DNA of 64,000 nucleotides from Gambelia wislizenii (taxonomy: Eukaryota > Chordata > Lepidosauria > Squamata > Crotaphytidae), in NCBI GenBank assembly GCA_030847615.1, contig JAUMIR010000003.1:69884001-69948000 (forward strand), written 5' to 3'. The stretch's first letter is position 1; each line of letters begins with the position of its first letter. A program made the position numbers and the translations under genes. Shown here piece after piece: positions 1-12,100 of this stretch. Below the pieces are notes generated by a model that saw nothing but the letters and a program-made list of their open reading frames with translations, had not been told where the DNA came from and ran no database searches.

Positions 1-396
1 GGCAAATTCAAATTTTAACACCCCCCCCCAGCTGTCAAAACAGTTTACAAAGCAGAAAAACACATTTAAAAAATTAAAAGCTACCCAGGAAGCTGGGGAA
101 AGTGTTTTACTTACCTTGTCGCCCCCACTGCACCCAGAAGTGTCCTGCAGGGACCTCCTCCCACGGCTGGCATCATGCCAGCATAACAAAATAGGAATGG
201 GGCATCGTTCAGACCACCCATGATTCCATTACAGAAACAGACGATGTTTCCCCATTTTTGAGAAATCGCTGAGCAGAATGGGGGCAGAATGGGAGCACTA
301 CAGGAATGGAATGACGTCGTCAGAAAGGGAAGGCCTTTCTCGATCCTGTTCCATTCCTGAAACGGACTTTAGAGTCCATCTGATAATCTCCGAAGG
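1..396. mobile_element. Edge-truncated MITE related to the 39793 element
   Basis: The order of motifs (CTTACCT.GTC, CCAGAAGTG.CC, GGACCTCCTCCCACGGCTGGCAT, a GTGATTC/ATGATTCCATTA step, CGTCGTC.AAAGGGAA, CTGTTCCATTCCTG, AATCTCC end) parallels 40030-40418, so both are one family. It is cut by the window edge. Confidence 0.65.
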
Positions 397-3300
397 CTGC
401 TTCCAGACAAGATGTTTACAGTGGAATTGCTATGCCCTCTTAACTTACATTTAATGCCATGTGTGTTCCACATGTCATAGTCATCCTTTTGTAACATCCC
501 TTTGTTTTCCCTATGCTGCATCCATCAAGTTTCATATCATGGAATATACCACTTTGGAGGAAGGAATAAAGTAGCAGCAGAAACTCTTCACAGATGCAGA
601 TAAATGCAAGAGAAGCAGGGTAAAAAGAGTGGTCCCTGGGAAAGCTGGATGACATGTTGGGGATAGCCTTTCTTCTGCTGCTCAAGGACTATCAGTGTTG
701 TTAGACTCTAATTCCCATCAGCTGCAGTCAGTGCTCATCACTCCAGGCTCCAGTTCCCATCAGTAGGGAGGGATCACAAGTGTTAGCATTCCATCAACAT
801 TTAGAGCAGTGGTTCCCAAACTTTGGTTCTCCATATGTTTTAGACTTCAGTTCCCAGAATTCTTGATTGTTGGCCAAATCTAGGTTCCCCGGCCCTACTC
901 TACTGTTTACCATTAGTTTTCGGTTGCAACCATTTCATGTCCTGCAATGTACATCTTTTCCCATAAAGAGCTTTGCCTTTTGTCTGAATTGCTGCCTATT
1001 CTTTGTTTTAAAAAACAACAACATATGAATGCATTTAATTGATATAAAGTTTCTGGCTCTTGGCATTAGGAGCACCTTAATTAATTGCTTCTTGAATATG
1101 TTCTCTCTCAGAATGACTTACTAATCTGAATCCACAAATTAGCAGTTAAACAGGAGGCTTCAACTACTGCCCTTCGATTCCCATTTTTTATAGTGGTAGC
1201 TGAACAGAGGGAATTCTAATGAAAACAGAACGATACTCTTGTTGTTAGAGACCCCAGTTGTTCTGCTCAGACTTATAGGCAGGTCCAAAGAATGTTAAAC
1301 ATTTTCATTTTTTTTATTGGAGTGGCTTAAAACTCTAGGCGAGGCAACTGGAGTTTCTAAGAGCAAGAGTGCTAATGCTCCCAAACCTTCTTCAACTCCC
1401 CACTAACATTAGAAAGCAGTGAGCAATGGTGAGTTGCTAAGAGGAGGAAAATCTCCCTATCTGAAAAGCAGCTTAGAATCTCATAGCCTTCAAGGTCCAC
1501 AGTCCTGAAAGGTTCTGAAGAAAGGGAGATGGGGAAACATTTGACTATTGCTGCTTTAAACTTCTGCTATCAGATTCAGGCAGGGGGAAAGATGTTATTC
1601 AAAATAGCCAAGCACAGGAAGGTGGGAAGGAGGTAGTGGGCAGTATAGAAGGACTTCACTCCTAATTTATAGACAATTAAACAGAGAACAGTACAAGTAT
1701 TCTGCTCAAGAGTCCACAAGGACATTAAGAAGGAAACAGAACTACCTAGTGCCAACGCAGCTTTGACCCATCCCACGGAACACAGTGGGGTATAAACACA
1801 TGCAAAGAAGAAAAAAATGAACACTGAAATTCTACTTATAGTAAAAAACCCCACAAAACATTGATTTTGTAGCACTAGCAAGCATCCTACATCTGGAAGC
1901 ATCCTAAGTCTAAAGATCTGTGTATCATTTCATGAAAAGTCATCCTTGATTCTTGATTTCTGATCAGTGGAGATTCTTGCTTGTTTACCAGTGTCTGATC
2001 CTCTGCCCTCTACCATTCTAATTGAAAAGTTACAGTACATTGATTGACATTAACTGGCATTAGACCAGATGGGTTGAACAGATAATTTTCACAAACATAT
2101 TTTGCAGTAAAACGACAGAAAGCCATGCTGAATCCTCATTTTTCTATAATGTTCTAAATGACATTTTATGGTAAAGTGTAAACCACAACTATCAGGAACC
2201 AACCTGACGAAAGCATTTGAAGTGTGATGCGATTCAATCAGCAGAAACTTGTGTGCCTATCAAAAATCTGCCTGAGTAGACTTTACCACGCTTGCCTCAT
2301 TAATTACAATGAGGTTATAATAACAAAGGAATATGCAGTATGTACGATCACCCTTATCATTCAAGCCAAAATCAGGAAACATGTTAGAGATTTCACTATG
2401 TTAGTGATAAGAAATGAAGAAGTCATTTCAGTATCCTTCCTTGTCCACATTTGTTTTTGAACAGTCAAGGGGGAATATATCTATATTATCTGCACAGCAA
2501 GGAAGGACTGCTTAATAGGGAAGGGCAGACTGATACGGGGTATGGCTTAGGTCAGCCAACCTAAAGTTCATGTCCCATGATGGTATCAGTTTTGGGAGTC
2601 TTTTGTTTCACTCAGTGTTCTATGTTGCTGGGGCCAGCAAACCTGCAGACAGCATGACAGTGAGGGATTAAAAGCTTGACCCAAAGCTCTTAGAAATCTA
2701 TGGAAATTTTTGAATCAGAAATTCAGTGCAATGACTGAAAAGTAGTTGGTGAACTATGAGTTCAACAAATTGACAATAGCTTATTTATCATGTTGTTCAT
2801 TCAACATGATAGCCAATCTTCTAGTAGTGTAAATACATACCCATGAAGGATTTCTTTAATACTTTAGAAGAAATAGTTACAGATATTCAATCATCAGTTT
2901 TAATAATTCTGCACATATCTTTGCCAAAATACCAAGTAACATGTACATTTACTGGACTTCGGACTACCTGAGAAGAGTCTCCACTGATTTATTATAATTT
3001 AACTTAATTGGAGATGTAATTTTTTCATAATACTCTCTGCAAATCATCTACTTTCATAACACATAGGCCTTTGTTTGGAGGGTTTTTTTAATTCCTATTT
3101 TAGTAATACCATCCTATCCTGTAGATAAGGGAACCCATTAAATTCAGCATGAAATACCAACTGAGCTTCCAATTTTACTGTTTCACACTAACACTATCAT
3201 TACATTATACATATCACTGATGGAGGCTGGTGAGATAAAGTGATGTCATGTGAGAAAACCATGGTTTGATATTATGATATAACTTAACACTCTTCCATAG

Positions 3301-4371
3301 TACATATTGATCAGGGATTGATCTTCCATAACTAGAAATGGCACAGTTGTTTTATTTATGTAAAACTCTTTCCAGTTCTAATAAATTAATATTATAGACC
3401 CAAAAGAACAAATGCCCTTTCTACCACCTTCCACTAGAAGGATGGCAAATCTTAGCCCAGAAGTAGACTTGAAAATTATCATAAAGCAACAGACAGGCAG
3501 AGAAACAAGTGAAAGAAGCACAATTAGCTAAGAACTGTGGAACTAAATAGAGATTGCTTACCTCTGTGGTAACATGCAACTGCAACAACACAAGACATTT
3601 AACTGTTTAATATGCTCTTACTGTCTTTCTGTTGTGTACTGAATGAGCTATATGAAGGATCTCTTTTATTCATGAGCTATGACTCAATAGCAAGATCGTA
3701 CTTTATAATAACAGATTGTGGTTACATTTTTATTTTTTATTAATCTTATTTTGCCTGTGCTTCCATTATCTAGTTTGTCCACATAAGTTCTTCCTGTGAC
3801 ATCATCCCCAACTGCTGGGAGACCATTTCTCTTGCTTTGTATATATGTGATTGCTGTGGGCACACCTGTTATAAATAACAATACTGAAGTAATGAGTCTA
3901 GTTTTGTTGTGTCTTAAATTATGAGTGTTGGAAATTAGGGTCTTGAACTGTTTGTGTACACTTAAGGCATTGTTCAGTTAAAGAAATAAATGTGGCATTT
4001 ATGCAAATACTGGATAGGGCATCCTTGCCCTTTTTGCTTGTTTTCTTAATTAAATATTGTCTGGTTGATTAAAATGAAACATCATTCAAAATACAATGTA
4101 ATCTAAAAATAAACAGAGAAGGTCTTTTCCCCAACTTTTACATGTAACATTCTTTAAGAAATTATATATACAGAATTGCCTTTGTATATCAGATGGCTAG
4201 CTAGTGCCTAAGCAGTTTCCATACCTAGTGCACCCCAGCAAGCATGACCATTGATTCTGCTGGCTGAGAATGATGGGAGTTGTAGACCAGCATATCTGAA
4301 AGGCACTAGATTAGCAAAGGCTGGAAGCAACCTTATTTTGACTAAAGCAACTCTAACAAATGTTTATGCAA
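397..4371. other. Intergenic, no gene seen
   Basis: AT-rich single-copy-looking DNA. Besides the half MITEs at 695-893 and a GATGGGAGTTGTAGACCAGC fragment at about 4255-4310, I see no exon-like conservation. Open frames here are short and lack family resemblance. Confidence 0.6.
806..893 (+). mobile_element. hAT-like MITE half copy
   Basis: CAGTGGTTCCCAAACTTTGGTTCTCC and GACTTCAGTTCCCAGAATTC match the left arm of the 36829 element. The right arm is missing. A related fragment with AATTCCCATCAGCTGCAG precedes it at about 695-765. Confidence 0.65.
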
Positions 4372-4608
4372 GTAGCCGTGTTGTGCGTAGTGGTCTGAAC
4401 ATTGGACTATGACTCTGGAGACCAGGGTTAGAATCCACTCTCAGCCATGGAAATCACTGGGTGACCTTGTGCAAGTCACACTCTCTCAGCCTTAGAAGAC
4501 AAAGGCAAACCTCCTCGGAACAATCTTGCCAAGAAAACTGTGTGATAGGTTCCCCTTAGGGTACCCAGAAGTTGGAAACGACTTGAAGGTTCACAACAAC
4601 GACAACAT
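4372..4608 (+). mobile_element. tRNA-derived SINE with Bov-B-like tail (Sauria-type)
   Basis: The tRNA-like head GTAGTGGTCTGAACATTGGACTATGACTC carries box-B-like GGGTTAGAATCC, followed by core GGGTGACCTTGTGCAAGTCAC. The tail GAAACGACTTGAAGG.TCACAACAAC matches the Bov-B LINE end. All segments are in the order expected for this SINE group. Confidence 0.8.
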
Positions 4609-5755
4609 CTCTTAAAGGGTTCACACAACACCACCATCTTGTTTACCTTAAAATTATTTTCTAAAGTTACAAGGATGATATTCCACATTTTAGTGTCATT
4701 TATTTTACAAATGTCCAACTATGTTCAACATAACTTCCAAAACATTAACACAATACAAGAGAAAATTAAAAACAATTTAGGACAACTGAAATCACCACCA
4801 GGCCAAAATCTATACAACAAGCATCACATCTGTATGCTGTTAAAAACGTGAACAAACAAAACTTTTGCATAGCACTTTAAGAGACAGAAAGTCACCAGCA
4901 AACAGGTTTGGGGAAGGTATACTACCCATGCACCTACAATCTGAAGCAGAATGCACCTAGAGCAGACTCCCAGCATACAAGTTCATCAGGAAGATAATCA
5001 CCTCCTAGTCCCAGGCTGTTTGAAGTTCTTTCTTTCTTTTTCTATGTAATGATCTAGCTAAAGCTGTATGCATGTGCTCTACTATTGTGGAAATCATTAC
5101 TGCCAGGAGAATCTGACTTTGTCATAAAAACTCATAACTATGAAAGGACTGTATTGTGTGATGAGAAAAGAGATTATCTGGCCCTAAAATGGAAGTTGGC
5201 CATCCCTGTCTTAACCTATGTAATTCCATTTCAAATTGATCACAATTAGTAAAGCTGCAAAACAGTGACAATTCCATACGTGTGCAGGAACACACACAAG
5301 ATCTATCAGCTTTGTCAGTGAGGATCATCCACTAGGAATGAGAAGATGGATCTGGACTTGACACAAACACAGCTTGTTAGAACTACTGGAATCTACTGGA
5401 AGAGGCATCTTCTCAGATGCATACACAAGTGCCAGGCTTGGACATTCTACTCTGGTACTGTTCTCATGGTCATTTAATCCCACTGACATGTACTTTTGAT
5501 AGTTATAATCCACATGACTATATTTCCATCTGGAAGAAGAAACAGTCCTTAGCAGGGACACAGATTTTTCAGTTTGGGAGGAGGAACAAACCCATGAAAA
5601 TGATGTGGGGTGGTCTTTTAAAGGTGTTTGGGCAAGTTAAAACTTCGTGCAGAACCAACAGAGCTTACTTTTTGGGATAACTTCCAGAATTCCCTGGACC
5701 CTGATTGAGGAATTCTGCAAGTTCTGTAAAATAAACAAATAACAATTTCAACAAC

Positions 5756-5901
5756 ACAGAATCACAACCCGGAAACATCACCCAAGGAGACCTTCTGCTG
5801 TGCTTTCTGCAACTAGACTTGTTTATCTCGGATTGGCCTTTTTAGTCATCAGCAGAAAGTGCAGGATGAGTCCTTCCTGAATCTTCGTTTGCGAAGAAAA
5901 G

Positions 5902-5937
<36 letters not shown>
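5756..5937 (+). mobile_element. 3' end of the same LINE family as 51590-52140
   Basis: CAGAATCACAACCCGGAAACATC, GGAGACCTTCTGCTGTGCTTTCTGCAA and AGGACTCATCC-like segments match the minus-strand element at 51590-51740. It encodes the end of the zinc finger and finishes in (GA)15. Confidence 0.8.
5907..5937 (+). repeat. (GA)n microsatellite at LINE tail
   Basis: About 15 GA units. A CT run in the reverse sense lies at the end of the sister LINE copy at about 51568-51580. Confidence 0.95.
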
Positions 5938-5940
<3 letters not shown>

Positions 5941-6180
5941 GGACTATTTTCATGGGTGTGGGTTTTTTAATAACAAACTCCTGTGGGGAGGGGAGAGGGG
6001 GGAAGGGGGAATTTTAAAGGATGGGGGCAAATGGGGACTTAGAAGGGTTAAAGGTTTGGATAAGAACTATCCAAAGGGAAAGGGAACAAGTGGGGAAATA
6101 AAAATTTTCTATCCTCCAGGCTCCCCAGCCTTTCACCCATTCTCTCCACTGCAAGGGGAAAAAATAGATAAGAAACAATT

Positions 6181-6330
6181 ATTTTATTTATTGATTGATT
6201 GATTTATACCCCGTCTTCAGCCACAAGGCTATCAGAGCAGCTTACAAATTGTTTTAAGCAATAGCAATTTACACATCTACACTGCATTAAGCAGTTTCCA
6301 ATGTGTGTTAGCTAATTAGAATTAGCTAAT
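6181..6330 (+). repeat. Dispersed repeat, shorter copy of the 10315 element
   Basis: It shares TTTATACCCCGTCTTCAGCC, then GAGCAGCTTACAAA, AAGCAATAGCA and GTGTGTTAGCTAATT in the same order as 10315-10480. It starts in an ATTG-rich run. Confidence 0.6.
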
Positions 6331-6748
6331 TAGAAATTAGAACAAAATAAACATTTTTGCTGGATAGAACTATACATACCTTTAATCCCCCCTATACAGT
6401 ACTATGCACTAAATGCGTACACCAAGCCAACAATACTCACAAAGATTCTCTGGTCATGAAAGCCTATTCTCCAATCTTTGAAGGCCCTGTTCCCAACCTA
6501 AATGGAAAGTGTAAAATTTACAAGAAAAGAAGACAATGTTAAAATACATCCCCCATATCCATTAAGATTTGCTGTGTAATTAAATTAGAAAACTCTACAT
6601 AAAAGACTTTTTAAAAATTCAACCATATGTCTACTTTAAAAACAACAGAAAAGCCTTAAAATAATTTAGAGAGACAGCTCTAGCAGACACTTGCAGGACT
6701 ATAATATAAAAACACTCCAACAATCATTTTTTTAATATAGTTCCTGAC

Positions 6749-6948
6749 TGTGCATCTACAATCTTGAAATAATGCAATTTGACACCACTTTGACTTCCAT
6801 GGCTCCATCCTGCAGAATCCTGAGATTTGTAGTTTTGTGAGACACAAGCACTCTCCAGAAGAGAAAGCAGTAGATGTTGTAGAACTACAAATCCCTAGAT
6901 TCCTTATGAGATGGAGCCTTTGCAGTTAGAGTAGTGTCGCAATGCACT
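6749..6948. mobile_element. Palindromic MITE, diverged CACTTTAACTGC-type copy
   Basis: ATAATGCAATTTGACACCACTTTGAC faces AGAGTAGTGTCGCAATGCACTAT in shortened form. GCTCCATCCTGCAGAATC is opposed by GATTCCTTATGAGATGGAGC. Confidence 0.65.
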
Positions 6949-7959
6949 ATTTCCTTTCTTCTTTTTTTTTCCTTGTAAATTTTTAAGTCGTCTTAAGCTG
7001 TGAAAGCTTTGGTAATTATTCCATTATTATCAATATCTAATTTTTTCTAAAGCGTTAGAGAGGATCTAGATGCAAAGTATCTCTACAGGGTTTTAAAAGA
7101 GATCATTGCCAATGGGAGATCCATCTATCTTTGTTGCGCTCCCTCAAAGGAACCCACAACTTGGGGGATTTTACTCCAAAAAGTTCTTTACAGAGAGTAT
7201 TCTTGTCCCCCAAAGAAGGAGTGCGTTACAAGGGACACAACCAAATGGAGCACCAAAGCTCCTTTCTGGGTTTAAGAAAGAGATGGGAATAATGTGTGTG
7301 TCCCACCAAATGTTGTTGTTCTGTAAGTCCCAGCCTAGCCAATGCTAAGGAACAAACCAAAGATGGAGGACTCCGAGGGTTTTTGGAGAGCACCAAACAT
7401 CCAGAAATGACAGGATTGAGTTGCTTGGGTTTTACAAACCAAACATTGGCTCTACTCTTACCTTCTTCTCTTGCGCTTTCCTGTTGTTTGTTCCCTGGGT
7501 CTTTCATCACCTTTTTAAAAAAGCAACACGATTTAGCTGTTACCAAAGAATGATTTGCCCTCCTCAGTCGGACGGCTGGTATCTCTTTCACAGGGATGGA
7601 TTTGAATAAAAAAACAAGTAAACCAGAAGATATCACTAACCATGCGTGGGGGCACGTCCTGCCTGTTCCTCCTCAGCAGGGACTTCCTGGTTGGGGAGGA
7701 CTCCAGCGGCTCCACAAACTCCTGTGGGGAAGAAGTAACTTTGCATCACTTCCCTGTCCTTATGATAATGCCAGGAAGATGGCCATACCTGGGAACATAT
7801 AGGCCTTCTGTCCAGCCATGCTGGATGCCCACCCAGGGCCGGTTTAAAGAATTTTGAGCCCCCTGGAATGCTTTATTTCGGAGGGGGTGCACCATATGTT
7901 TATCTCAGATCAATGTAACCTAACCTATTCAAGGTACAGGATATTCAGATTATTACTAA

Positions 7960-8237
7960 TACAGTCATCCCTCCACATTCGCAGGGGTTAGGTTCCACAG
8001 ACTCCCGTGAATGTGAAAATTCCGTGAATAATGACAGCCCTCCCCCTCCCTCCCGAAAGTGGCGACGAGGCCTCCGGAGGCCCCATCGTCGCTTCCCCAC
8101 TCCTCCCGCCGCCCTCCCCAAGCGACCACGGGGCCTCTGGAGGCCCCGTTGTCACTCTCCCCGGCCTCCCCTTGCAGCAAACCGCGATTATGTGGAACCA
8201 CAAGTGTGGAGGCCGCGAATGTGGAGGGAGGACTGTA
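7960..8237 (+). mobile_element. Tigger-like MITE with GC-rich interior
   Basis: Terminal TACAGTCATCCCTCCACATT and inverted AATGTGGAGGGAGGACTGTA match the TIR family of the elements at 14887 and 21898. The middle is GC-rich and internally repeated (GAGGCCTCCGGAGGCCCC-type units). It lies about 580 bp upstream of the ILKAP CpG island. Confidence 0.8.
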
Positions 8238-8667
8238 ATGTTTTTGCAGGAGGCTGTTTTGCACAAGAACAGTCCCCCCCCCCGCCCAGCTACAGGTGCT
8301 GCAGGGCCCTTAAACTGGCCCTGCGCCCACCTCCTTCCTACATGGTGGTCTCTCATCCTGGGACAGGTTGTCCCTATGTGCCTCAAGGGCATTAAAAAAA
8401 AAAACCTTTGCCATTGAGGACTTTAAATTTTGAACTGTAGCAGCAATGAAGAAGTTGTGATTCCTCCCCTCCCCACACCCCTTTTCCTTTTCTTTCTTGG
8501 CCTCCTAAGAGCCACAGGGGATGCACAAAACTCCAACGAAGCAGCCCCCCCTCCACCATGATTGGCAAGGAAAAAACCCTCATCCTTGATAAGAGCCATA
8601 GAGTTACAAATGAGCAAAAGAGGAAACACAAGTCCATGGTTAAAGGTTGAAGGAAGGACCCTTCTAG

Positions 8668-8797
8668 TCCGGGGTGGGGGAACTTTTGGCCTTCTAGACG
8701 TTTTGGACTTCAACTCCCACAAGTCATAGCTAGCACGTGGTGTGGGATTATGGGAATTGTAGTCTCAAAAGGCCAAAGCTTCCCCACCCTCGTTCTA
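8668..8797. mobile_element. hAT-like palindromic MITE upstream of ILKAP
   Basis: GGGTGGGGGAACTTTTGGCC faces GGCCAAAGCTTCCCCACCC. GACTTCAACTCCCACAA faces GGGAATTGTAGTC. It ends about 20 bp before the CpG island. Confidence 0.75.
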
Positions 8798-8819
8798 AGC
8801 CTGCCTCCTCCATCTTTTC

Positions 8820-9055
8820 TCTCGCTCTATGGTGCGCTCTAGACCCGCCCCTTGGGAAAACATAGAGCTACGAGGGGCCGCCTCAGAGAGCGGAGAGCCG
8901 CCAATGAGAGCAGGGTTCAGTTCCGCTTGTCACCGATGATTGGCAGCTCGGGCGGCCTTTGCGAGAGGAGGACGACGAGGAGGAGGAGGCGGCAGCAGCA
9001 GCTGAGGCTGCCCTTCCACCGCCTTCGCCGCCTCAAGGGCCGAGTTTGAAGCCGG
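8820..9055 (+). promoter_or_regulatory. ILKAP: ILKAP CpG-rich promoter and 5' UTR
   Basis: The GC- and CpG-rich stretch starts near 8820 and runs past exon 1 to about 9560. Visible boxes are CCCGCCCC at 8844-8851 (Sp/KLF type), CCAAT at 8901-8905 and an inverted ATTGG at 8939-8943. There is no clear TATA box. This is a housekeeping-style promoter. The 5' UTR has GAC/GAG/GGC repeats (8965-9006). The transcription start is inferred to lie around 8940-8990. Confidence 0.75.
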
Positions 9056-9110
9056 ATGGATCTGTTCGGGGACCTCCCGGAGCCGGCGCCCCCGGCAGCT
9101 GCAGCAGTAG
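9056..9110 (+). CDS. ILKAP: ILKAP coding exon 1
   Basis: Codes for residues 1-18 plus one base. It begins MDLFGDLPEP, then an Ala/Pro-rich run. Donor is AG|GTGAGC. The 5' UTR is GC-rich with GAG/GGC trinucleotide runs. Confidence 0.95.
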
Positions 9111-12100
9111 GTGAGCGGCGAGGGGAGGAGGAGAGGAGGAGGAGGAGTACAGAGCCTCTTCGCCTGCCTGCCAGCCAGCCTTTCCCTCAGCGCTGGGGGG
9201 GGGGATGTTCTAGGCGCCTAAAGCCACACGAGTGCTGCCGGTGGCCTCGCCAGAAGGGGATGAGAATGAAGGCCTTGAAGGGTGGTGGCTGTTGGCTTTT
9301 GCGGGGGGGGGGAGAGGAGGAAGCGCGAAATAACGCCCAGGATTAGCTCCTCTTTGGCCAAACACCGCAGCACGCATGCGCATGGTGTCTGGGGGGGGGA
9401 GAGAACCCACCACCACCTGTATTGACAACAGGGTTGCGCGCGAGGCAGAACACGCGCATGTGCGAGAAGGAGGAGGCCCTTGTTGCCCGTGGCGGTTGGG
9501 AAGCGAAACCTCCTCACCCCGTACTCTGTAGAGGAGCAGCAGCAGGGACGCCCCTACCAGTGGGGGACAGGGGTTCTCGGCCAGGGTTCCCTGGAAGACG
9601 AGGGGTCCACCACATGTTGAGATTGGGAAACAAAATAAACATTTTTTTTGAAGTTGTAGCTATAATAATTCTTAGGCAAGGGTTCCCTGAGCATGGTTTC
9701 AATGATCCCTCCAAGGTAAAAAATTAATTTAACAGGGGTGCCACCAGATTTTGAGACTGTGAAAACAAACATTTTTTTAAAGCTGTAGATATAATAATTC
9801 TTAGGCAGAGGGTTCCTGAGACCTGAGCATGGTTTCAAGGTTCCCTCCAAGGTAAAAAATTAATTTAACAGGGGTGCCACCAGATTTTGAGATTGTGAAA
9901 ACAAACATTTTTTTAAAGCTGTAGATACAATAATTCTTAGGCAGAGGTTCCCTGAGACCTGAGCATGGTTTCAATGATCCCTCCAAGGTAAAAAATTAAT
10001 TTAACAGGGGTGCCACCAGATTTTGAGACTGTGAAAACAAACATTTTTTTAAAGCTGTAGATATAATAATTCTTAGGCAGAGGGTTCCTGAGACCTGAGC
10101 ATGGTTTCAAGGGTCCCACCAGGGTAAAAATTTAATTTAACAGGGGTGCCACCAGATTTTGAGACTGTGAAAACAAACATTTTTTTAAAGCTGTAGATAT
10201 AATAATGCTTAGGCAGAGGTTTCTTGACACCTGAACATGGTTTCAAGGGTCCCACCAGGATAAAAAGGTTGAGAAAGGTTAGCAGTGTGGGTGTAGGAGT
10301 CCTGGAGCAATTACTATTTCTATTTATTTTAGGTATTTATACCCCGCTCTTCAGCCACAAAAACTCTCAGAGCAGCTTACAAATGGTTAAGCAATAGCAC
10401 TTTACATATCTACACCGCTTTATAGTGCACTAGGTACTCTAAGTGGTTTCCAGTGTGTGTTAGCTAATTGCCCCCACAAGCTGGGTACTGATTTTACTGA
10501 CCTACAAAAGGATGGAGGGCTAAGTGAACCTTTGAGCCCTTGGGATCAAACTCGCAACGTTGTGGCTGCAGTACTGGCATTTAGCCACTGTGCCACTAGG
10601 GCTCCCTTCAACCCATGGTTTAATCATGATAAAATGTATTTTTGGGATTCTCTTCCTCAAATAAAGTGAACAAACACACACGTACATATTTTCTTTGTGG
10701 CCAGGGGTCTCTTCTAACCTTGACTTCTGGTGTGTTTCTCTAGAGAGAGAAGAGCGGCGAGGATCTTTACTTTTTGATGATCTTCCACCAGTCAGCAGCA
10801 CTGACTTGGGTATGGTTCTTGTGGGTATTTTGTCTTTCACTGTTAGTCTCAATGGTGCTACAAGATCCCTTTGCAATGGATATTCCAGACTAAGGACTTT
10901 ATCAGACGAAGCAAGAACTGCAGCATTAGGATGCGATGATAGCAGAAAGAGCTAAAATGGTCAGACGGTGTTGTGGCTTACCTGTTGCCACTGTGTTGCT
11001 CTGGCATGAATGAGGCATCACTTTTTTATTGATGGCTTAGCCTGTCAACAAAAGTGATGCCTCATTCACGCCAGCACAATGCAGCAGAAGTGGGTAAGCG
11101 ATGAGGATGTCTGATATTTTTGCCTTTTGTGCTGTCGTCGCATCCCAAATGACACAGTTTTTTGCCGCTATTTGCCTCGTCTGATAAAGTCCTAACACAG
11201 CTAGGTCTTTTACTGATTAGCATCCATTGTCAGAGGAAGCAGGGGTTGGAGTTAGCAGGGTCTCTGTGTAAGGTTGTTCTAAATTAGCAATACGTTAGCA
11301 ATAAGGGATAGTTGAAAATTGTGCAGGGACTTCAGGGGTTAACAGTCAGGAAGCAGTTACTGTATTAACAAGTTCATGTGCTACCAAAATACCAAATGAA
11401 AGTTTTGATCTCAGTTAATTTAGCCCTGTATTTCTGTGTGAAATTAGCATATTGTCAACATTCATAAATTACATGATGCACACATTTCTGTCTTTATGAA
11501 GGGCCCACACACCAAAATACAGGGAGTTTTGACCTCTTGTTCAGCCTATATAAAAGGAAAAGCTTTTCAACCTTTTGGTTGGGGGAATCTCTTAAATTAA
11601 GGGACACCTGCCAATCCTAGAAGAGACGGGCTTTCTGACCTCATAATAATCCCTTATAATAAGGGATACCTGGCAATCATACTCTATATGGGCATGGAGA
11701 TAAGAACTACACCCTCTTGAAAGGCCTGCCCCAACCAGTTGCCCAGAGTGACCAAGGCTGGCTGGCATTGATCCTCTTCCTTCTCCTTGTTGTGGTTTTG
11801 AGAAGAGAGCAGAAAGGCCCCTGCTGCCTTTTTCGACTGCTCTCTCTCTAAACCACACACACTTTCTTTTCCAGACCTGCTGGCCAAATAAGTATGCCCT
11901 TCTTCTTGAGGCCACTGATACTTGGGCAGTAGGCCCAGATCCTTCATGTTCCCTCTCCTCTGGGATTGGCTTCTATTAAAAAGTGGCTGTACTGAAGCCT
12001 TCTCTGCAATTTTGCTCTTTGGTTGGTTCTCATCTCTTTCAGCTTCGTGGACCCGATTCCTGTATCAAAAGACAGAGATCTCACCCCAGCTCTTTGCACT

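Larger units (their letters stand above)
4609..7959. other. Intergenic, no gene seen
   Basis: Apart from the LINE tail at 5756-5937, the repeat at 6181-6330 and the MITE at 6749-6948, there is a purine-rich stretch (5975-6110) and a MITE-like scrap CCAAATGTTGTTGTTCTGTAAGTCCCAGCC at about 7306-7345. No coding signal. Confidence 0.55.

Noticed and set aside
15..29. Poly-C and similar homopolymer runs (also 8272, 37087, 48398, 50868) as regulatory G-quadruplex sites
   Set aside because: Single homopolymer runs without the four-tract pattern.
4372..4445. tRNA gene
   Set aside because: Only boxes A and B are tRNA-like, there is no foldable cloverleaf, and the sequence runs on into a SINE core and Bov-B-like tail.
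1..8800. HES6 or PER2, the next genes beyond ILKAP in mammals
   Set aside because: No bHLH, PAS or other exon of these proteins was found. They probably lie left of the window.
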